Below are positions 1 through 5,185 of a stretch of 5,185 nt of DNA, in pieces. Source of the stretch: an uncultured Treponema sp. (GTDB lineage Bacteria; Spirochaetota; Spirochaetia; Treponematales; Treponemataceae). The stretch's first letter is position 1. Each line of letters starts with the position of its first letter. The DNA lies in the NCBI GenBank assembly GCA_905236465.1, contig CAJOQA010000079.1:1-5185 (forward strand). Direction: 5' to 3'. The notes beneath the pieces were generated by a model that worked only from the letters and a program-made list of their open reading frames with translations, was not told the origin of the DNA and ran no database searches. Both the position numbers and the translations under genes were made by a program.

Positions 1-409
1 AAAAATCTGAAATGACTTTGCTCATGTTTTCTGCGGTGAGTTTTATTCCGAAAAAACCGCCTTTCACGACTTTTTTTAGAAAATTGAGTGCTTTTGAATC
101 TAAAAAATCATCTTCTTTATCTTGCGCGCTATCCAAAAGTTTTTCAAAAAATGCCTTTCCGCACGCTTCAAGGCTCGCAAATGATGAATCTCCCAGTCCC
201 TCAAAACTAATCGAAAACACCGTATATTCCGAATCGAGAGCCTTTTTGAGAAAACGCAATGTGGTGGTCTTTCCGTACTGGCGGCCTCGGTTTATGCAAA
301 AATAGTCGCCCTGGTCAACCATCTTTTTGATTTGCTGCACCCGCTCATCGATGTTCACCATATAGTGCTTGTATTCGTAGCATGTGCCGGTCGTGTTGAA
401 TCGTTTCAT
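1..409 (-). CDS. AAA-like ATPase, N-terminal part (gene runs off the left edge)
   Basis: I translated this by eye on the minus strand from the ATG at 409-407. It is open for 136 codons to the window edge, so the C-terminus and stop are missing. The protein begins MKRFNTTGTC and continues with KHYMVNIDERV, a start I associate from memory with the large AAA-like ATP-binding protein families of spirochaetes and other gut bacteria. A P-loop follows at residues 41-48 (RGRQYGKT, nt 266-289). It keeps the catalytic GKT, but the first glycine of the classical GxxxxGKT is replaced by arginine, as in related RPRRFGKS and ARQYGKT proteins. After it comes a predicted strand (VFSISFEGL, residues 64-72) typical of the ATPase core. 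Family members often carry a PD-(D/E)XK nuclease-like domain at the C-terminus, which cannot be checked here. The biological role is unknown; such genes are often present in many copies per genome. The start is supported by the family-like N-terminus and an extended -10 promoter immediately upstream. There is no Shine-Dalgarno sequence. Confidence 0.82.
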   Translation of the reverse strand, partial: MKRFNTTGTCYEYKHYMVNIDERVQQIKKMVDQGDYFCINRGRQYGKTTTLRFLKKALDSEYTVFSISFEGLGDSSFASLEACGKAFFEKLLDSAQDKEDDFLDSKALNFLKKVVKGGFFGIKLTAENMSKVISDF

Positions 410-424
410 ATTGACATTATAGCA
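410..424 (-). promoter_or_regulatory. Extended -10 promoter for the minus-strand ATPase gene
   Basis: Read on the minus strand, TGCTATAAT occupies 424-416: a perfect TATAAT preceded by the TG of an extended -10 element. Six bases (GTCAAT, 415-410) separate it from the ATG at 409. That is the usual distance from a -10 box to the transcription start, so the first base of the start codon is the predicted +1. No convincing -35 is seen 16-18 bp upstream (the hexamer at 17 bp is TAGTAC), which fits an extended -10 promoter. No purine-rich ribosome-binding site lies between the box and the ATG. Confidence 0.6.
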
Positions 425-445
425 AATCACATGATTTTGTACTAT

Positions 446-455
446 ATGCTAGCAT
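446..455. repeat. 10-bp perfect palindrome between the divergent promoters
   Basis: ATGCTAGCAT is its own reverse complement, centred at 450/451, upstream of both core promoters. It could be a half-size operator for a dimeric regulator serving both directions. The flanking bases do not extend the symmetry, and a 10-bp palindrome can occur by chance, so function is only a possibility. Confidence 0.3.
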
Positions 456-470
456 CCGTTTGTAACATAT

Positions 471-483
471 ACTGACATTCAGT
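471..483. repeat. Short inverted repeat over the -35 box of the OmpA operon
   Basis: ACTGA (471-475) and TCAGT (479-483) are perfect inverted copies separated by CAT. The left arm and spacer contain the CTGACA -35 hexamer. A repressor bound here would block the promoter, but with five-base arms this may be coincidence. Confidence 0.22.
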
Positions 484-500
484 GTTTTTTAAGTTATACT
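472..500 (+). promoter_or_regulatory. Sigma-70-type promoter of the OmpA / macroglobulin operon
   Basis: The -35 hexamer CTGACA (472-477, one mismatch to TTGACA) and the -10 hexamer TATACT (495-500, one mismatch to TATAAT) are separated by exactly 17 bp, the optimal spacing. The predicted transcription start is 507 or 508. The A of the ATG at 508 is the favoured purine start. The ATG at 502 lies only one base after the -10 box, so it would not be on a transcript from this promoter. No Shine-Dalgarno sequence precedes either ATG. This supports a leaderless message for the first gene and drives both genes of the operon. Confidence 0.6.
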
Positions 501-507
501 TATGGCT

Positions 508-1662
508 ATGAATAAAAAACATTTTTTGCAACGGATTATTCTCTGCCTATTGGGGCTGCTTTTTCTTGTACCTTTGTATGCACAAACCGGCAACTATTGC
601 TATACAGAGCGTACTGACTTACGCCGCTATGACAACGGTAAGTATACCGGCTTAAGGAGTAGGGAAGTCAGGTCTTTTATTACAAAAAAGAATTCCTCTG
701 CTAAAGAGACCTTTTATGATGGAAACTTTTATGTTTGGCAGGAAACCCGCCGTAACAGGCAAAGTGTCCAAGGAAAAATAAACGAGGCAATCCCAGCATC
801 TTTTATCCTGACCTCTGAAGGACAAATGCAAATGCTAGAGGATAAAGGCTTTCCTTCTTTCCGCTCTTTTCCAGCACTGGCAGCAGGCGAAAAATCTTGG
901 ACGGCGGAAGCTGTAAGGGTTGTTGACCCTAAGGAAAAGGGAGTGTTTACCCACATTCCCTTCCTAGCCCTGTACACATTTGTAAAAGAAGAAAAATATA
1001 AGGGGCAGGATTGTCTTCTTTTAAAAGCTGACTGGGCAACCCGTTATGGCGGGGACAACATAGATGTAGAAGGAGATCCGGACCTTGTTCGCGCCGAAGG
1101 AAGCCATAAGGCAACTATGTACATAAATAAAAAAACAGGGGCTGCCCTTGTTGTTCGAGATGAAGTTGATGAAACTTATTTTTACAAAGATGGTTCTTCT
1201 GTTGCTTTTAAGGGAAGCATTTCCCTTTTTACAGATTATGCCCCTGCTGTAGATCACAAGGCTGTTATCAAAGAAGCAAAAAAAACAAATGTTCAAATTC
1301 CTATAGAGCAAACGGATTCTGGCCTCCGCCTTACAATCAGTAACTTAAATTTTGTTCCTGACAGCGCGGAACTTCTGCCAGGCCAAGAAGAAGTGCTGAA
1401 AAATATTGCTTCAGTTTTGCTACAGGCAAAAAGTTCGTCTTTTTTAGTAGCAGGCCACACTGCTGATACTAATGAACCGATAAGTGAAATGCAGCTTTCA
1501 AAAGAGCGTGCTTTTGCAGTTGCAAAAATGCTTGCCCAGTATGGAATTCCAGAAGAAAAATTTATTTGTAAAGGGTATGGGGCTACCCGTCCTCTTGCAG
1601 ATAATTCAACAAAAGAAGGCATGGCGAAAAACCGCCGTGTAGAAATAACAATCCTAGAATAA
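508..1662 (+). CDS. Exported OmpA-family protein (OmpA-like peptidoglycan-association domain)
   Basis: This is a 384-residue protein from the ATG at 508. An in-frame ATG at 502 would add two residues, but it sits too close to the -10 box. Residues 1-25 form a classical signal peptide: MNKK, a long hydrophobic stretch, then VPLYA before Q26. Cys13 lies inside the hydrophobic core, so it is not a lipobox. Residues 26 to about 265 are a hydrophilic, probably beta-rich region rich in aromatics, which I cannot assign to a named family. Residues about 273-384 are an OmpA-like domain: a strand reading LNFVPDSAEL (280-289), GHTAD (316-320), LSKERA (330-335), KGYGATRPL (355-363) and the terminal NRRVEI (375-380). 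Such domains usually bind peptidoglycan in the periplasm. Here the usual ligand Asp position is displaced (see findings), while the Arg of LSxxRA is kept. The gene is followed closely by the macroglobulin gene, so a shared role in the cell envelope is inferred. There is no frameshift and the stop is TAA. Confidence 0.9.
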   Translation: MNKKHFLQRIILCLLGLLFLVPLYAQTGNYCYTERTDLRRYDNGKYTGLRSREVRSFITKKNSSAKETFYDGNFYVWQETRRNRQSVQGKINEAIPASFILTSEGQMQMLEDKGFPSFRSFPALAAGEKSWTAEAVRVVDPKEKGVFTHIPFLALYTFVKEEKYKGQDCLLLKADWATRYGGDNIDVEGDPDLVRAEGSHKATMYINKKTGAALVVRDEVDETYFYKDGSSVAFKGSISLFTDYAPAVDHKAVIKEAKKTNVQIPIEQTDSGLRLTISNLNFVPDSAELLPGQEEVLKNIASVLLQAKSSSFLVAGHTADTNEPISEMQLSKERAFAVAKMLAQYGIPEEKFICKGYGATRPLADNSTKEGMAKNRRVEITILE

Positions 1663-1664
1663 AA

Positions 1665-1669
1665 AGGAG
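1665..1669 (+). promoter_or_regulatory. Shine-Dalgarno site of the macroglobulin gene
   Basis: AGGAG within AAAAAGGAGC lies just after the TAA of the upstream gene. It is 3 bases from the ATG at 1673 and 6 bases from the ATG at 1676. The second spacing is the normal one, which decides the start at 1676. The site also shows that this organism uses Shine-Dalgarno initiation, in contrast to the two divergent first genes, which lack one. Confidence 0.75.
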
Positions 1670-1675
1670 CTTATG

Positions 1676-4600
1676 ATGAATATAAAAAACAGTCTTTTTC
1701 CTTTGATTTTTGCCTTGACAGCTGCGACAGCTTCGGCTTCGGACAAAGATTTCAAAGTCTTGAATGTTACCCCCCAGGGGCAGCTTCCTTCTAGTGTAGA
1801 GTATCCTGCCATACAGGTTCAATTTTCAAAACCTGTAGTTGCTTTGCAGGCATTAGGAGAAGTTCAAAAAAAATCTGATATCTTTTCTATTGACCCCCCG
1901 CTCGAAGGAGTTTTTAGATGGAAGGGGAGCAGTATACTTTCTTTTGAAAGTTCATCAAAAGCCCTGCCACAAAAAAAATATACAATAAAAGTTAATCCAA
2001 AACTAAGTGCTCTTGACGGAAGTCAGATTTCGGGTAACTTACTTTTTTCTTTTGAGACTGAAGAATTAAAGCTTACAAATATTGTTCCTGGCTGGTCAAA
2101 AAACGGACAGTCTTTTGCAGGTACATCTTCTGTTCCTCCAAAGTCTGCAAAATCAATAGGGGTCTATTTTAACTCCCCTGTAAAAGCAGGACACGTAAGC
2201 AAAAGCATTTCTGTTTCAGATTCAAATGGTGGCTCATATTCATTTAAGGCAAGTCAGGCTGAAGAAAAAATCGTTCTTCTTGAGCTGGACCAGCTTCCCC
2301 CTGAAGATGTGGATCTTGTAGTCACACTAAAAAAAGGTGCTGAAAGTGATACTGACTGCCTTGCCACAAAAAGTGACCAGAGCAGGCGTTTTCACACTTT
2401 GGTAAAATTTAAAGTTCTTTCCCTTGAGGATAATCCTCGCTGGCTAAGTCGTCAGTATGAAAAGCCGGTTAGGATAACTTTTTCAAGTGATTTAAAAACT
2501 GGGGACGAAAATCAAATTGCAACTTTTATCAGCACAGAACCTCCTGCTCCGGTGACAGGCGAGAACATAAGTGTTTGGGGAAGGACTCTGGTAATTCACG
2601 GTCTGCCATTTGATTATAAATCTTCTTATACCCTAAAGATAAACAAGGGTTTAACTGATGTTTATAACCGCCCTCTTTCAGAAGATTATACTTACACGAT
2701 TACTGTTCCGGATGCCGCTTCCTATGTAAACTTTAAGAACTCAGGTCTTATTGCTATGGAAAGTTCTTCTTCCCCCAAGATAGAATTCTATTTTCAAAAC
2801 ATAAAAGCCCCTTCTTCTTATACTATAGAACCCTTAACAGATGCTGATGGTTCGGTAAGCTTAAAAAAATCTCATACAGTAAAGCTGGATCCTGAAAAAA
2901 TTCAGACGAATAAAAGAATTACGCAAATTGTTGACTTGTCGCCTTACTTAGATAAAGTGGGGCAGGACTACAGGGGGGCGGTCCGCTTTAGCGCGAATGT
3001 TTCCTACCAGTACACCTGGCGGTCTTGGCATAATGAAGAGACCCGCATAAACACAATACGGAATACTCAGATTATTCAGCTGACGGACTTGGGGATTTCC
3101 GTCCATTACAGTAATGACAAGGCTATAGTTCAGGTCACCCGCCTTTCTACAGGGGAGCCTGTAAGGGATGCTGAAGTAAACATAAAACTTATTCCAAATG
3201 AAGATGAGCACACAGGTTATGGCAAAACCTATGACTATGACGACAAGAGCCTTATTATCAAGAAGATGTATGAGAATTTCGCGTCAGGAAAAACAGATTC
3301 TTCTGGAATTGCAGAGATTGATTTTTCTCAGGAATATTCTTACTTCTGTGACCACTACTCTTTGTATGTTGAGGCCAAAACAAAAGATGACCGCGCTATT
3401 TTTGAAGCCTCGGATTCTTATTATGGCTCTTCGGGATTGTCTTCTATAAACAATCAGAATATGAGGGCCTTTATTTTTACGGACTCAGGGCTTTATAAAC
3501 CTGGAGAAAGCGTAAACCTAAAGGTGATTGACCGTAACTTTTACCGTGGAACTTATTCAATTCCTCAGGGCAAAGAGTCATCTTATACCCTGCAGCTTTC
3601 AGATAATTCTAGCAGGAAGGCAAAGGAAATCTTTAAGAAAAGCGGACAGCTTTCTGAACAAGGCACTGCTTGGGCACAGATAAAACTGCCTTCTGATATT
3701 AAGCCGGGTTCCTACACTATTACCTATACCCGTAGTTGCAATGGGGAAAAACAGACTGCAAGTCAGGCCATACAGGTGCAGTTCTTTGAAAAAGTCCGCT
3801 TTGCAGTTTCGTCAGAAATAGCCGATACCCTTTACTATTCAGGTGATGCCTTAAGCGCAAAGGTTTCAGCTTCTTATTTAGGTGGCGGTGCTTTGGACAA
3901 TGGTAGCTGCACTTGGCGGTGGAGCAGACAACCTGTTTCCTTTAGGGCAAAAAAAGAAGACTTTAAGGACATGACATTTGGTCCCATTAGAAGTGATGGA
4001 AAGGATTATATTTCCGCCAAGGAAAAGGGAAATCTCAACAGCCAAGGGCAGGTCTCTCCCCTTACCACAACAGGAGGGGAAAGCCTTTCTGGTAAGCCCT
4101 ATTCTTACAACCTAGAATGTCAGGTTGTGGATTCTGGCAATCAGACTATAAGTTCTTCTGCTTCGGCTACAGTCCATTCTTCAAAGTTCTACATTGGCCT
4201 TGCTTCCGCTAAGAAAAACTACGGCTTTGCATCCGCTGGTAAAAAAATAGATTTCAATTATGCCTGCATCACGCCGGATGAAATTTTAGCAAGTCCCGCG
4301 CTTTTGCCCAAAGACAAAAGATTTACGCTTGAAGTCTTTAGGGAAAACTATAAGAGCATTCAAGAAATAAACGATTCAAACGGTCAGGTTTACTACCGCT
4401 ATGAAAGAGAAGATATCCTTGAAGAAAAAAGGGACCTTTCTTTAGATGAGAAAAACATTTCTGGAACTTTCTCTTATACTCCGCAAAAAGGCGGCTCCTA
4501 CCTTATCCGCCTTTCTTCAACTGATGTTGATGGCCGCAAGGTAATTACCGAAAAATCTTTTTATGTAACCGGCAAAGATTGGCTTTGGTATAATGAGAAT

Positions 4601-5185
4601 GATAGCCAGGAAATAAAACTCTTGCCTTCAAAGGATGAGTATGAAGTTGGCGAAAAAATAGAAATCCTAGCCCAAACAGAACTTCCTGCGGGAACATACC
4701 TGTTGACTTTAGAAAGGGAAAAAATTCTTAACAGCAGGCTGATAAAAATTGATTCCCCAACTTTTGTGATCGAGCTCGATGGCTTAGGTCAAGAAGCCTT
4801 CCCTGTAGTCTATGCAAGGCTGACTTCTTTTTCAGACAGAAAGTCTTCATCCGATGTACCTAAGGCTTACTACGGTGTCACCGCTATAAATGTAAGCCGT
4901 AACTCAAGGACTTTTAAAATTGAAGTTACCCCGAACAAGACCGTCTATAATCCTGGCGATGATGTTGAGCTTAAAATAAAGACCCTTAGCTCTGACGGCA
5001 AACCCTTGCCCTATGCGGAGCTTGCCCTGATGGCAGTTGACCGCGGGCTTTTAGACTTAACGGATTATCACGTAAAAAATCCTGCTGAATTCTTTTACAA
5101 CAGGGCTTACTACAGGAACTACTGTTTTAGCAGTGACTTGCGCCCTCTTTTAGTTCAGGCGGCGGAAGAAGAAATAGAAGAAGAG
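1676..5185 (+). CDS. Secreted alpha-2-macroglobulin family protein (N-terminal 1170 residues; runs off the right edge)
   Basis: Translated by eye, the frame is open from ATG 1676 to the last base, with no stop or frameshift. The first 21 residues form a signal peptide (NIKNSLFPLIFALTAATASA, then SD) with no lipobox cysteine, so a soluble periplasmic or exported protein is predicted. Residues about 23-140 resemble the Ig-like first domain of bacterial macroglobulins (VQFSKPV, GVFRWKG, YTIKVNP, FSFET). Further macroglobulin-like beta-sandwich domains follow, marked by LTDLG (469-473), VTRLSTGEPV (487-496), FTDSGLYKPGE (601-611), YYSGD (720-724), YEVGE (989-993), TLEREK (1011-1016), YNPGD (1091-1095) and VDRGLLDL (1121-1128). 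The last motif precedes the bait region in this family, and the window ends soon after it in an acidic run of Glu residues. Family members trap attacking proteases. Full proteins usually have about 1500-1900 residues, so several hundred are missing, including any CxEQ thioester. The gene is co-transcribed with the OmpA-family gene. An alternative in-frame ATG lies at 1673. Confidence 0.9.
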   Translation, partial: MNIKNSLFPLIFALTAATASASDKDFKVLNVTPQGQLPSSVEYPAIQVQFSKPVVALQALGEVQKKSDIFSIDPPLEGVFRWKGSSILSFESSSKALPQKKYTIKVNPKLSALDGSQISGNLLFSFETEELKLTNIVPGWSKNGQSFAGTSSVPPKSAKSIGVYFNSPVKAGHVSKSISVSDSNGGSYSFKASQAEEKIVLLELDQLPPEDVDLVVTLKKGAESDTDCLATKSDQSRRFHTLVKFKVLSLEDNPRWLSRQYEKPVRITFSSDLKTGDENQIATFISTEPPAPVTGENISVWGRTLVIHGLPFDYKSSYTLKINKGLTDVYNRPLSEDYTYTITVPDAASYVNFKNSGLIAMESSSSPKIEFYFQNIKAPSSYTIEPLTDADGSVSLKKSHTVKLDPEKIQTNKRITQIVDLSPYLDKVGQDYRGAVRFSANVSYQYTWRSWHNEETRINTIRNTQIIQLTDLGISVHYSNDKAIVQVTRLSTGEPVRDAEVNIKLIPNEDEHTGYGKTYDYDDKSLIIKKMYENFASGKTDSSGIAEIDFSQEYSYFCDHYSLYVEAKTKDDRAIFEASDSYYGSSGLSSINNQNMRAFIFTDSGLYKPGESVNLKVIDRNFYRGTYSIPQGKESSYTLQLSDNSSRKAKEIFKKSGQLSEQGTAWAQIKLPSDIKPGSYTITYTRSCNGEKQTASQAIQVQFFEKVRFAVSSEIADTLYYSGDALSAKVSASYLGGGALDNGSCTWRWSRQPVSFRAKKEDFKDMTFGPIRSDGKDYISAKEKGNLNSQGQVSPLTTTGGESLSGKPYSYNLECQVVDSGNQTISSSASATVHSSKFYIGLASAKKNYGFASAGKKIDFNYACITPDEILASPALLPKDKRFTLEVFRENYKSIQEINDSNGQVYYRYEREDILEEKRDLSLDEKNISGTFSYTPQKGGSYLIRLSSTDVDGRKVITEKSFYVTGKDWLWYNENDSQEIKLLPSKDEYEVGEKIEILAQTELPAGTYLLTLEREKILNSRLIKIDSPTFVIELDGLGQEAFPVVYARLTSFSDRKSSSDVPKAYYGVTAINVSRNSRTFKIEVTPNKTVYNPGDDVELKIKTLSSDGKPLPYAELALMAVDRGLLDLTDYHVKNPAEFFYNRAYYRNYCFSSDLRPLLVQAAEEEIEEE

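Noticed and set aside
12..305. Plus-strand open frame of 97 codons at the left edge
   Set aside because: It lies opposite the ATPase coding frame, which has a recognisable P-loop and family-like N-terminus. The plus-strand translation is Ser/Lys/Phe-rich without any motif and has no promoter or ribosome-binding site.
411..445. TTGACA at 411-416 as a plus-strand -35 box
   Set aside because: No reasonable -10 lies 16-18 bp downstream; the nearest candidate, TACTAT (440-445), is 23 bp away. The bases are better explained as part of the minus-strand promoter and its discriminator.
1663..1672. Terminator or separate promoter between the two plus-strand genes
   Set aside because: The gap is only 10-13 bases and contains just the ribosome-binding site, with no hairpin and no promoter hexamers.
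729..1822. Four minus-strand open frames (729-977, 1021-1311, 1293-1622, 1583-1822)
   Set aside because: They lie antisense to the OmpA-family gene and the operon junction. Their translations have no domain features, and the plus strand has clear protein-family motifs throughout.
1866..1978. Two runs of eight A (1866-1873 and 1971-1978) as phase-variation tracts in the macroglobulin gene
   Set aside because: The runs are short, encode ordinary Gln-Lys-Lys stretches in frame, and are expected in an AT-leaning genome. The frame is intact through both.
2948..3449. Minus-strand frame 2948-3211 and plus-strand frame 3198-3449
   Set aside because: Both overlap the continuous macroglobulin frame, which carries family motifs on either side (LTDLG, VTRL, FTDSGLYKPGE). 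They are out-of-frame shadows.

Overview
The window holds two divergent transcription units. The likely source is a spirochaete, most probably a gut, oral or rumen Treponema. That rests on recalled family resemblance (a treponeme-type OmpA protein with a GHTAD motif, an alpha-2-macroglobulin gene directly after it, and an AAA-like ATPase beginning MKRFNTTG) plus a moderately AT-rich sequence. No rRNA or other taxonomic marker is present, so this is an inference.

Left end (1-409, minus strand): the first 136 codons of an ATPase of the AAA-like / 'RGRQYGKT' family. Its C-terminal part lies outside the window.

Middle (410-507): a compact divergent control region of about 98 bp. Each direction has a good sigma-70-type promoter. 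In both, the -10 box lies only 6-7 bases from the start codon that best fits the gene, and neither start has a Shine-Dalgarno sequence. Both genes therefore look as if they are transcribed as leaderless mRNAs. A 10-bp palindrome and a short inverted repeat over one -35 box are possible operator sites.

Right side (508 to the end, plus strand): a two-gene operon. The first gene encodes an exported protein with an unrecognised beta-rich N-terminal region and a C-terminal OmpA-like peptidoglycan-association domain. After a 13-nt gap (10 nt if the earlier of two ATGs is used) carrying a strong AGGAG ribosome-binding site, the second gene encodes a very large secreted alpha-2-macroglobulin family protein. 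I translated it by eye and found it open without interruption for 1170 codons up to the window edge. The window stops just after the VDRGLL motif, close to where the protease bait region should begin, so the bait, any thioester (CxEQ) and the receptor-like C-terminus are not visible.

How the genes may work together (inference): bacterial alpha-2-macroglobulins are periplasmic protease traps. The E. coli type is a lipoprotein encoded next to PBP1C. Here the macroglobulin has an ordinary signal peptide without a lipobox and is encoded with an OmpA-domain protein. The OmpA-domain protein could hold the trap near the cell wall or outer membrane. The ATPase gene is divergently transcribed and has no evident functional link.
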